NCBI GenBank assembly: GCA_002697825.1
Contig: NZYH01000085.1
Location: forward strand, 11,462-25,554
From: Nitrospina sp.
GTDB lineage: Bacteria > Nitrospinota > Nitrospinia > Nitrospinales > VA-1
Direction of reading: 5' to 3'
DNA: 14,093 nucleotides
Below the pieces are notes generated by a model. The model had not been told where the DNA came from, searched no databases, and worked only from the letters and a program-made list of their open reading frames with translations. The translations under genes and the position numbers were made by a program. Shown here piece after piece: positions 1 to 6,957 of this stretch; position 1 is the stretch's first letter; the number at the start of each line of letters is the position of its first letter.

Positions 1-48
1 AACGCGTCCAAAGCAATGGCTGTTAGAGCCATTGACCTCGGAAGATAA
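1..48 (+). CDS. flgC: C-terminal tail of flagellar rod protein FlgC (5'-truncated)
   Basis: The first 15 codons of the window read NASKAMAVRAIDLGR followed by TAA. Flagellar rod proteins of the FlgC type end in a helix of the form N-x-x-K-x-M-x-x-K/R-A-x-x-(I/L)-G-(R/K), and the tail fits that pattern. The FliE family normally ends quite differently, in a motif resembling EIMxMxV, so fliE is less likely. FlgC is a proximal rod subunit exported through the flagellar type III apparatus and assembled on the MS ring. The position just before fliF agrees, because flgB-flgC(-fliE)-fliF is a common order. Only the tail is visible, so the assignment rests on 15 residues and gene context; another rod or hook family member cannot be excluded. 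Confidence 0.6.
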   Translation, partial: NASKAMAVRAIDLGR

Positions 49-92
49 CAAGTAAAACGAAAATTTTTATAAACTATTAAAACTATATTCTC

Positions 93-1685
93 ATGGATAA
101 CTTTCAGGATTTTTTAAGACAACTCGGCGAACGATTTAACCAGCTTTCTCAGGGTAAAAAAGTTGCAGCACTTTCCCTAGTTGCTTTGGCTCTAGCATCC
201 TTAGTAGTCATGTCTTTATGGCTGAAATCGCCCGACTATCAACTCTTATATGCAAACCTTTCAAACGAAGACGCCGGGGCAGTGGTCGAAAAATTAAAAA
301 GCCAGAAAGTTCCTTATGAGATTACCAATAATGGACGCACCATTCGTGTAGCGTCAGACATGATTCATGAAGTGAGATTACAACTAGCCAGTGAAGGTTT
401 ACCAGAAGGCTCTGATGTTGGACTGGAAATATTTGAAGATACTCCTTTGGGAATGACAGACTTTATCCAAAAACTAAATTTTCAACGCGCTCTACAAGGA
501 GAGTTGACCCGTACCATAAACTCCCTGGATGCGGTTTCCCAGGCAAGAGTCCATCTCGTAATCCCAAAAGACAATCTTTTCCGAAAAGAAAAACCCAAGG
601 GAAAGGCCTCAGTAACTTTGAAAATTAAATCTGGCAAGTCTCTTTCTGAAGGGCAAATTCAGGGAATTGTACATTTGGTCTCAGCAAGTGTAGGCAGTAT
701 CCAGGCCTCTGATGTTGTTATAGTAGACCTGAAGGGAAATCTTTTGTCAGGCGACAAGGAATCTTCAAGGGAAGCCATGGTATCTGCATCCAATTTTAAA
801 CATAAATTACGGGTAGAAAAAGAATTACAAGCAAAAATCATTAAAATGCTAGAAGAAGCTTTGGGAACCGGAAACATTATTGCCAAGGTCTCTACTGATC
901 TCGACTTTGAACAGGTAGAACGTACGGAAGAAATTTTTGACCCTGATTCTCAGGTAGTTCGAAGTGAAAATCAGATTTCAGAAAGCTCTACCGGTGCGAC
1001 CCCTCCAGGAGGCATTCCAGGGGTTCAAGGACTGGTTCCAAACGGAGAAGACGGAACAGGTGCAGCCGGACAAGCGGCTCAACGAAATAAATCGAATGCA
1101 TTATTCAATTACGAAATAAATAAAGTAGTTAAAAGAGTATCAAAACCGGTCGGTGAAATTACTAAACTTAGTGTGGCTGTAATGATAGATGGAACATTTA
1201 CAGGCGATCCTCCAGAGTATAAGCCCCGTACTCAAGAAGAAATGGATAAATATTTAGAAATTGTGAAATCTGCAGTCGGCTTTGACCAAGAAAGAGGAGA
1301 TGTAATCAAGGTAGAGAATATCCAGTTTGACCGCTCGCAGTTCGATGAAGAAAAAGAAGCCCTTGCGCAAGCAGAGCAAATCGAAATGGCGATTCAAATT
1401 GGTAAATTGGTTGTGGGCCTCATTTTTCTAATCTTATTCTTTACCCGAGTCATCCGTCCTATTATTACCTGGATGACCACAACGGTGGAAGTTGTACCTG
1501 AAGCAGGTCAATTAGGTGCAGCCGAAATGGAAGAAGTGGATGAAGAAAAAAGACGGCTCACTGAAACTGCTTCAGAAGCAACGCATATTAGAGAGGCAGT
1601 AGCTGATTTTGTAGCTAATGATCCCAAATATACAGCTGGCGTAATCAGAAAGTGGATGCGAGAGAAAAGTCCTACAGCTAAATAA
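93..1685 (+). CDS. fliF: Flagellar MS-ring protein FliF
   Basis: FliF forms the MS ring in the inner membrane, the base on which rod, switch and export apparatus are built. The protein has 530 residues, close to the usual 530-570. A hydrophobic helix at about residues 23-44 is followed by the YscJ/FliF ring-building region (about 46-220), a flexible Gly/Pro-rich loop near 305-335 (PPGGIPGVQG), then the second ring region ending in SVAVMIDG. A second membrane helix lies at about 434-452. The last 30 residues (VANDPKYTAGVIRKWMRE) match the cytoplasmic tail that binds the N-terminal domain of FliG, which is encoded next. The ATG at 93 has no clear Shine-Dalgarno sequence; the upstream 44 bases are A/T-rich. 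The N-terminus (DNFQDFLRQLGERF) matches the family, so the start is credible. Assignment is secure. Confidence 0.97.
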   Translation: MDNFQDFLRQLGERFNQLSQGKKVAALSLVALALASLVVMSLWLKSPDYQLLYANLSNEDAGAVVEKLKSQKVPYEITNNGRTIRVASDMIHEVRLQLASEGLPEGSDVGLEIFEDTPLGMTDFIQKLNFQRALQGELTRTINSLDAVSQARVHLVIPKDNLFRKEKPKGKASVTLKIKSGKSLSEGQIQGIVHLVSASVGSIQASDVVIVDLKGNLLSGDKESSREAMVSASNFKHKLRVEKELQAKIIKMLEEALGTGNIIAKVSTDLDFEQVERTEEIFDPDSQVVRSENQISESSTGATPPGGIPGVQGLVPNGEDGTGAAGQAAQRNKSNALFNYEINKVVKRVSKPVGEITKLSVAVMIDGTFTGDPPEYKPRTQEEMDKYLEIVKSAVGFDQERGDVIKVENIQFDRSQFDEEKEALAQAEQIEMAIQIGKLVVGLIFLILFFTRVIRPIITWMTTTVEVVPEAGQLGAAEMEEVDEEKRRLTETASEATHIREAVADFVANDPKYTAGVIRKWMREKSPTAK

Positions 1686-1706
1686 AAATAATAGGCTTGG
1701 AGAATT

Positions 1707-2711
1707 ATGAATAGAAAATTTTTAGGACCTGAAAAAGCAGCTATACTATTGATGGATCTTGGGGAAGAAAAAGCTGCCCAAGTTCTGGAAAATATGGATG
1801 AGCAAGAAGTAAAAACCTTGAGCAATTACATGTCAGCAATTGGCAATTTAGATATGAAGATCATGGACTCAGTCAATAAAGATTTTTACTCCCTATTAGA
1901 GTCTGAAACAACTGGATTAGGTCGTGCTGGAAGTGATTTTTTTAAATCTGCTTTACACCAAGCAAAAGGTCCCGCTAAGGCAAATAAAATTTTAAAAAAA
2001 ATCAGCTCACCGGAGGAAGAATTAGGAAGTGGAATGGAAACAATTCGCCGTCTTGAGCCTCAGGTGATCGCTGGTTTTATTGAAAATGAGCATCCACAAA
2101 CTGCGGCAATTATTCTAGCGCATCTTGAACCGGAAATTGCAAGTCAGACAGTAAAACAAATTTCTGAAAAGAAACGAGCTGAAATTGTTCATCGACTTGC
2201 AACGCTTGAGAAAGTTGCTCCAAAAGTCTTGAAGGATTTGGATGAAGCGCTACAAATAGAGTTTAAATACTCAGGGGCTATTATAGAAAACAGATTAGGA
2301 GGTAAAGCTGCTGCTGCAAGATTAATGGGGTCCTTGGACAAAACCACCGAGTCCATGATCTTATCATCTATAGATGGAATTGATCCTGATGTGGCAAATG
2401 AAATCAGAAAACTACGTTTCAAGTTTGAGGATGTTCAAAAAATAGATGATGAAGGAATTCGGCTAATATTAAGGGAAGTTAGTAGCGAAGATCTACTCGT
2501 AGCTCTCAAGACTGCATCCGATGAATTAAAAATAAAAATTTTTACAAATATGTCGGACCGCATCGCAAACATGCTTCAAGAAGATTTAAAGTTGCTTGGG
2601 CCTACAAAAATTAGTGCTGTAGAAAAAGCACAGCAGAAAATTGTATCTATCTGTAGGCACTTAGAAGAAAATGGAACTATTATGATAGGTCAAGGTGAAG
2701 CACTTGTCTGA
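1707..2711 (+). CDS. fliG: Flagellar motor switch protein FliG
   Basis: FliG couples the MS ring to the stator and, with FliM/FliN, sets rotation direction. Length is 334 residues, typical of the family. The N-terminal domain begins GPEKAAILLMDLGEEKAA and binds the FliF tail. The middle domain carries the EHPQ motif (residues 128-131) that contacts FliM. The C-terminal torque domain has the charged helix containing DDEGIRLILREV, LLVALK, and the late stretch NMSDRIANMLQEDL, all very like Thermotoga and E. coli FliG. The hinge motif usually written MFVF reads RFKF here, just before E-D-V, which is unusual (see findings). A GGAG at 1699-1702 sits four bases before the ATG. It lies 21 bases after fliF and its 3' end overlaps fliH. 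Confidence 0.97.
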   Translation: MNRKFLGPEKAAILLMDLGEEKAAQVLENMDEQEVKTLSNYMSAIGNLDMKIMDSVNKDFYSLLESETTGLGRAGSDFFKSALHQAKGPAKANKILKKISSPEEELGSGMETIRRLEPQVIAGFIENEHPQTAAIILAHLEPEIASQTVKQISEKKRAEIVHRLATLEKVAPKVLKDLDEALQIEFKYSGAIIENRLGGKAAAARLMGSLDKTTESMILSSIDGIDPDVANEIRKLRFKFEDVQKIDDEGIRLILREVSSEDLLVALKTASDELKIKIFTNMSDRIANMLQEDLKLLGPTKISAVEKAQQKIVSICRHLEENGTIMIGQGEALV

Positions 2712-3597
2712 TCCAAGTAAAAATTTTGAAAGCAGCAACTTTGAAGTAAAAAGTGATGTTGCGACGGGTACAACTCAAGAAGAACGGTCCTTCCAATTCG
2801 ATGAATTGATCATTCAAAATCCATCAATTCGCAGAGGCTTTACTTATGAATCGGATAAAGCCCGAAATTTCGACCAATCGAATGTCGACAAGGCTAAACA
2901 AGGTGTCAAGGAACTACTTAAAGATGCCATGGATAAAGCAAAAAGGCAGGTCACTGAAATTAAAGCCAATGCTAAAAAGGAAGGATACGACACGGGCTTT
3001 GAAGATGGTTTTAAAAGCGGGAAAGATGCCGCCAAAGAAGAGTTTAGTCCTTTTCTAAATACTACTCAAGAATTAATTGAATCACTATCTGGGTTCCGAA
3101 AAGAAATGTATGAAAAGGTGGAAAGAGAAATGGTTGAAATGGTACTTAACCTTTCAAAAAAAGTGATTCATTTTGAATTTTCTAGGCGAGAGGATGCTGT
3201 TCAAGATATGATTCGACTTGCTGTGCAATCCGTCCTAGACAGAGAATCTATGGTTATAAAAACTCACCCAACCGACAAAGAATATGCTGAAAGTTTTCGC
3301 CCTGAATTGCTTCATATGTTCAGTGAAATAAAAAATATCACCTTCGTGGCAAACTCAGGAATTGCGCGCGGTGGATGTGTTGTCGAAACCAATTTTGGCG
3401 TGATTGATGCGCGAATAGAAAAACTGGAAGAGCAGATTGATAGAATTCTCAATCTTTCTCCGTCTCCCCCAGAAAAACTTAAGGCTGCATCAGAAATTTC
3501 CTTAGATGAACAATCACCAGTTCAAGATCCGACTACCGAAAAAGAAACAGATGAAAATAATACGGATCCGAACGACGTAAATAATAAGGACAATTAG
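2695..3597 (+). CDS. fliH: Flagellar export apparatus regulator FliH
   Basis: FliH is the peripheral-stalk-like partner of the export ATPase FliI: it holds FliI as a FliH2-FliI complex and docks it to the C ring and export gate. The 300-residue product has the family hallmark of consecutive GxxxG steps (Gly97, 101, 105, 109) after a charged helix, then a long alpha-helical region and the conserved C-terminal segment GGCVVETNFGVIDARI (about 226-241). Residues after about 255 form a polar, acidic, probably disordered tail rich in D, N, E and T. The start is uncertain: GTG at 2695 overlaps fliG by 17 bases and has AGG eight bases upstream; an in-frame TTG at 2704 has AAGGTG six bases before it and would give 297 residues. 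Either way fliG and fliH are translationally coupled. Confidence 0.92.
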   Translation: MKHLSDPSKNFESSNFEVKSDVATGTTQEERSFQFDELIIQNPSIRRGFTYESDKARNFDQSNVDKAKQGVKELLKDAMDKAKRQVTEIKANAKKEGYDTGFEDGFKSGKDAAKEEFSPFLNTTQELIESLSGFRKEMYEKVEREMVEMVLNLSKKVIHFEFSRREDAVQDMIRLAVQSVLDRESMVIKTHPTDKEYAESFRPELLHMFSEIKNITFVANSGIARGGCVVETNFGVIDARIEKLEEQIDRILNLSPSPPEKLKAASEISLDEQSPVQDPTTEKETDENNTDPNDVNNKDN

Positions 3598-3608
3598 GCT
3601 TAACAAAA

Positions 3609-4928
3609 ATGGAAGCAACTATTGATTTAAAAAAGTACAATAGCTTTATTGAAAAAACTGACTTCGTTAAAAAAACGGGGCGAGTTAATCGTGTTATTGG
3701 CTTGGTCCTCGAAGGCAATGGCCCTGCTGTATCAGTAGGAAGTATCTGCATGATTTATCCCAACAACCGACCTCCTGTTCAGGCTCAAGTAATTGGGTTT
3801 CGCGATAAAAATACTTTGCTAATGCCCTTGGGAGAGATGATTGGTATTGAACCGGGTAGCGTTATTGAATCAATGGACGAATATCCCACCTATAAAGTAG
3901 GAAACGCTCTTATTGGTAGAATAATTGATGGTAATGGGCTTCCCATAGATGGTAAAGGACCAATTAGCGCGATGACAGAATACCCACTAATGGGGTCCCC
4001 AATCAATCCTCTCGAAAGAAAAAGATTAGATGAACCTTTGGATATTGGAATTCGATCTATTAATGGTTTACTTTCTTTTGCCAAGGGACAAAGATTAGGA
4101 ATTCTAGCAGGTACGGGTGTCGGCAAATCGGTTTTAATGGGTATGATTGCAAGAAATACAAATGCAGATATTAATGTAATCGCGTTGATTGGCGAGAGGG
4201 GAAGAGAAGTAAGAGAGTTTATCGATGAGAATTTAGGCAAAGAAGGATTGAAACGCTCGATTGTAATAGCAGCAGCTTCAGACGAGCCTCCCCTGGTAAG
4301 ATTACGCGGGGCGTTCATTGCTACTACTATTGCAGAATATTTTCGTGATCAAGGGCAGGATGTAATGCTAATGATGGATTCTCTAACGCGCTTCGCATTG
4401 GCCCAAAGAGAAATTGGCCTGTCGGCTGGAGAACCTCCAACCACCCGTGGTTTTACTCCTTCCGTTTTTTCCATGTTACCAAAGCTCCTTGAACGTGCTG
4501 GAACATCATCTAGCGAAGGATCTATTACAGGACTCTATACCGTTTTGGTTGAAGGAGATGACTTGAATGAACCTATTTCCGATGCGGTTCGGGCGATTCT
4601 TGATGGGCATATTGTTTTGAGCCGTGAACTGGCAGCACACAATCATTATCCTGCAATTGATATACTTAATAGTATAAGTCGATTAATGATTGATGTGGTG
4701 ACCAAAGAGCATCAAGGTTATTCCATGCGGTTTAAAGATTTTCTGGCAACTTATAAATCCGCTGAAGATTTAATCAATATTGGCGCATACGTAAAAGGTA
4801 GTAACCAAAAAATTGATATGGCCATTGAAAAATACGATGAAATGATTGCCTATCTAAAACAAGATATTTTTGAGAATTATGACTGGAGAACAAGCTTGGA
4901 TCAATTGCAACGGATTATGGAGGTTTAA
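3609..4928 (+). CDS. fliI: Flagellum-specific export ATPase FliI
   Basis: FliI is the F1-beta-like ATPase that, with FliH and FliJ, feeds rod, hook and filament subunits to the flagellar type III export gate. Length is 439 residues, as expected. The Walker A loop AGTGVGKS lies at 167-174, the catalytic glutamate is in GERGREV (195-201, Glu196), and Walker B is the hydrophobic run ending in Asp257 of MMDSLTRFA. The segment SAGEPPTTRGFTPSVF is the signature of the FliI/YscN group and separates it from ATP synthase beta and Rho. The gene begins 11 bases after fliH; ribosome binding is weak (TAGG ten bases before the ATG, formed by the fliH stop). The neighbours fliH and fliJ support the flagellar rather than virulence-secretion role. 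Confidence 0.97.
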   Translation: MEATIDLKKYNSFIEKTDFVKKTGRVNRVIGLVLEGNGPAVSVGSICMIYPNNRPPVQAQVIGFRDKNTLLMPLGEMIGIEPGSVIESMDEYPTYKVGNALIGRIIDGNGLPIDGKGPISAMTEYPLMGSPINPLERKRLDEPLDIGIRSINGLLSFAKGQRLGILAGTGVGKSVLMGMIARNTNADINVIALIGERGREVREFIDENLGKEGLKRSIVIAAASDEPPLVRLRGAFIATTIAEYFRDQGQDVMLMMDSLTRFALAQREIGLSAGEPPTTRGFTPSVFSMLPKLLERAGTSSSEGSITGLYTVLVEGDDLNEPISDAVRAILDGHIVLSRELAAHNHYPAIDILNSISRLMIDVVTKEHQGYSMRFKDFLATYKSAEDLINIGAYVKGSNQKIDMAIEKYDEMIAYLKQDIFENYDWRTSLDQLQRIMEV

Positions 4929-4930
4929 CT

Positions 4931-5365
4931 GTGGGCTTTAGATTTGAAACTATTCTCAGGCTGAATAAGAATAAAGAAGACCTACTACAAAAGGATATGG
5001 GGCAGATCAATACCTTGATCCAACAACAAAAGGATAGTAAGAGCTTCATCCATGAAGTAATGCAAAATAAAAAACACGAATTAAACCAGAAAAAAAGAGA
5101 AAATATCGATTTAAAAACAATGATTCTTTATGACAACTTCTTTCGCGGAACTGAAATCCATAAAAAACGTCAAGATACAATCATTTCGGAAATAACAGTT
5201 AAAATGGAGGAAAAACGCGAAGAAGTTATTGATGCAATGCGGAAAAGAAAAACTCTCGAAATTCTAAAAGACCACCACCTATTGAAAAAAAGAAAACTCC
5301 AAGAGAAAAAGGATCTTTCAATTCAGGATGAAATTGCCTCAAATTTATGGGGAAGAAATTATTAA
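4931..5365 (+). CDS. fliJ: Flagellar export chaperone/stalk protein FliJ
   Basis: FliJ is a small coiled-coil protein that fits in the central pore of the FliI hexamer, like the gamma subunit of F1, and helps link it to the export gate FlhA. The product has 144 residues, the normal size, and is almost entirely charged helix: an N-terminal FRFETILRLNKNKEDLLQKD typical of FliJ, two long heptad-like helices, and a basic patch (KKRKLQEKK) near the end. Sequence conservation in this family is low, so the assignment depends partly on the position directly after fliI. The start is GTG, with a strong GGAGG at 4919-4923 seven bases upstream; this Shine-Dalgarno sequence lies in the last codons of fliI, two bases separating the genes. 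Confidence 0.88.
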   Translation: MGFRFETILRLNKNKEDLLQKDMGQINTLIQQQKDSKSFIHEVMQNKKHELNQKKRENIDLKTMILYDNFFRGTEIHKKRQDTIISEITVKMEEKREEVIDAMRKRKTLEILKDHHLLKKRKLQEKKDLSIQDEIASNLWGRNY

Positions 5366-5375
5366 GGAAATTAAA

Positions 5376-6020
5376 ATGAAAAATAAAATCTCTTTTATTT
5401 TTGCAGTAACGGCTATTTCTTTTCTTTTCGGAAAATTCATAGGTCCTGAAGATCAAAATCCACAGGGAGGCGTAGCATACGCGCAAGCAGAAAAACTTGA
5501 TGAGGAAACTGAGGAAAAACGTAGCGATGTAAAAAAACCCATTTTAGAAGAAAAAGGAATAACAGAAGGAACTTCAAGCGATAAAAAAGTAGCCCTCCCC
5601 ACCGAAATGCCCGCTACAAAATCCGAGACATTTAGGATGTTCGAAACCATTAAAAAGAAAAACCAAGAGTTGAAACGGCGTGAAGAAGAGTTAAAAATAA
5701 AAGAGCTAAAGTTAAAGGAAATTGAAGCTAAAGTTAGTAAAAATCTTGAAAAAATTGAAAAAAGAATTTCAAAATCAAAACAGCAACTTGGAATACAAGA
5801 AGAAAAAACCAAAGAAAATGTACAAGCCTTGGTTAAAGTTTATTCCAGCATGAAACCCGGAGAAGCAGCCAAGCTGATTGAGGCAATTGATGAAGATCTG
5901 GCACTCAAGATCGTTTCAGGTATGAAAAGTAAAATCGCTGGACAAGTACTTAGTCAGTTAGATGTGAAAGTAGCAAAACGAATTAGCGAAACACTTGCTG
6001 GCAAAATAAAAAATAAATAA
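5376..6020 (+). CDS. MotE/YlxF-like flagellar protein with membrane anchor, coiled coil and MgtE-N-like domain
   Basis: Proteins of this type follow fliJ in many flagellar operons. In rhizobia MotE is a periplasmic chaperone for the motility protein MotC; in bacilli the gene is called ylxF and its role is unclear. The 214-residue product begins with a hydrophobic segment (residues 4-19) that should act as signal anchor; an AYA stretch near 34-36 could be a cleavage site but lies far from the hydrophobic core. Residues 85-155 are a highly charged coiled coil. The last 55 residues (YSSMKPGEAAKLIEAIDEDLA and following) match the MgtE N-terminal-like fold, related to the helical repeats of FliG. 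The chosen ATG at 5376 has AAGGAA six bases before it; an upstream in-frame start at 5328 would lie inside fliJ and lacks a site. Exact function is inferred from context. Confidence 0.8.
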   Translation: MKNKISFIFAVTAISFLFGKFIGPEDQNPQGGVAYAQAEKLDEETEEKRSDVKKPILEEKGITEGTSSDKKVALPTEMPATKSETFRMFETIKKKNQELKRREEELKIKELKLKEIEAKVSKNLEKIEKRISKSKQQLGIQEEKTKENVQALVKVYSSMKPGEAAKLIEAIDEDLALKIVSGMKSKIAGQVLSQLDVKVAKRISETLAGKIKNK

Positions 6021-6021
6021 A

Positions 6022-6660
6022 TTAATTTTTACCTGGTGGATATTCTTTTAAAGAATCTGGATTTGTCATTCCAAAAGATATGATCATCTTCAATCCTTCC
6101 TCAACCGACATTTTTAATGGCTGAGTGTCCTTTTCTGGTAACATAAATAAAAAGCCAGTAGTCGGGTTGGGTGATGTGGGAACAAAAACATTCAACATTT
6201 TCTCACCTTCTGTGATTCCCTCCGGTGTATCACAACAAACAATTCCCAAAGTTTTAAGAGGCTCTCTTGGATATGTGATGAGAACCATTTTTTGAAAGGA
6301 TGGGGTTTCGGTCAAAGAAACCGTATCGACTACTTTTTTGATACTTGTATAAATAACACGGACCACCGGAATTTTATGAAGAAGTTTCTCTCCCATCGCA
6401 ACTATTTTTTTACCAATAAAGTTAGTTCCCACCAACCCTACCGCAATTATGAAAAGGACTAGAAATACAAACCCCATTCCGGGAATATGCCACTCTTCCA
6501 TCAATTTAATATTTTGAGGACCCAAAATCCCGGTAATCACTGGTTTCATTCCCTTATCAACACGGGTGATTACAAAGGACAAAATCATGTAGGTCAAAGC
6601 TGCCGGTATAGTTACCAACAAACCAGCAATAAGATTTTTCTTCATCGCTTTTTTAAACAT
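6022..6660 (-). CDS. DUF502 family inner-membrane protein
   Basis: This is a 212-residue member of the DUF502 family, found in many Gram-negative bacteria and in plant homologues; no biochemical role is established that I can name. The N-terminus (MKKNLIAGLLVTIPAALTY) leads into a membrane helix at about residues 10-31, and a second helix spans about 61-83 (GMGFVFLVLFIIAVGLVG). The conserved family signatures IPVVRVIYTSIKKVVDT and VFVPTSPNPTTGFLFMLP are present. The remaining C-terminal part is soluble. Two starts are possible: ATG at 6660 or ATG at 6645 (MKKNL), which fits the usual family N-terminus better; neither has a strong ribosome site. It converges on the motE-like gene with one base between stop codons, and is downstream of lon on the same strand after a 297-base spacer, so it is probably transcribed separately. 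Confidence 0.9.
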   Translation of the reverse strand: MFKKAMKKNLIAGLLVTIPAALTYMILSFVITRVDKGMKPVITGILGPQNIKLMEEWHIPGMGFVFLVLFIIAVGLVGTNFIGKKIVAMGEKLLHKIPVVRVIYTSIKKVVDTVSLTETPSFQKMVLITYPREPLKTLGIVCCDTPEGITEGEKMLNVFVPTSPNPTTGFLFMLPEKDTQPLKMSVEEGLKMIISFGMTNPDSLKEYPPGKN

Positions 6661-6692
6661 ATTTTAGCACTTGAAATTTGATAGTCATGAAT

Positions 6693-6750
6693 ACTCTGAT
6701 TGAGATTAATATTTTAATATATTCTTCGATTTTTCGAACTAGATCAGAGT
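6693..6750. repeat. 8-bp perfect inverted repeat with nested small hairpin
   Basis: ACTCTGAT at 6693-6700 is the reverse complement of ATCAGAGT at 6743-6750. Between the arms lies a second small hairpin, TTCGA (6725-6729) and TCGAA (6734-6738) with a four-T loop, and an AT-rich ATTAA/TTAAT pair. The element sits in the probable 5' leader or promoter of the DUF502 gene, 33 bases from its start. It could be an operator, a leader structure or chance in AT-rich DNA. Confidence 0.4.
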
Positions 6751-6823
6751 CGTGCACTATTCCTAATTTGACAAATTTGCGATAGAAATAAATTATGATC
6801 CCATGTTACCTATTTCCTAATGC

Positions 6824-6867
6824 AAAAGCGAAAATTTTCAACACATTTCCGTATGACTTTCGCTTTT
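6824..6867. terminator. Possible bidirectional terminator-like inverted repeat downstream of lon
   Basis: AAAAGCGAAA (6824-6833) and TTTCGCTTTT (6858-6867) are perfect 10-base inverted repeats around a 24-base loop. Each strand shows the pattern A4, GCGAAA stem, TTTCGC, T4, as in a weak bidirectional terminator. The lon stop codon is about 90 bases away on the minus strand. The long loop and short T run make efficient termination doubtful. Confidence 0.35.
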
Positions 6868-6957
6868 CACTAGGTTCATTATTTATGCATCTACTATTTA
6901 TTTGGGAACATTATTCTTAAAGAAGAGAACTATCGATTACACCAATGGTATAACCCA

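Larger units (their letters stand above)
6661..6957. other. AT-rich intergenic spacer between lon and the DUF502 gene
   Basis: No coding region of credible length or composition is visible on either strand in these 297 bases. The stretch holds several inverted repeats (listed separately), A/T-rich runs suitable for a promoter of the DUF502 gene, and presumably the end of the lon transcript. A minus-strand TAAAAT-like -10 within about 6700-6725 with TTCGAA upstream could drive DUF502, but the match is poor and I do not list it as a promoter. Confidence 0.6.

Noticed and set aside
3890..4318. 142-codon minus-strand frame inside fliI
   Set aside because: Covers the conserved ATPase core on the other strand; no recognisable protein features.
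93..4928. Virulence-type III secretion cluster instead of flagellum
   Set aside because: FliF has the long two-helix MS-ring layout with the FliG-binding tail, and fliG follows; injectisomes lack both.
5328..5375. Upstream extension of the motE-like gene into fliJ
   Set aside because: The ATG at 5376 has a good ribosome site and starts a proper signal anchor; the extra 16 residues would sit before the anchor with no family support.
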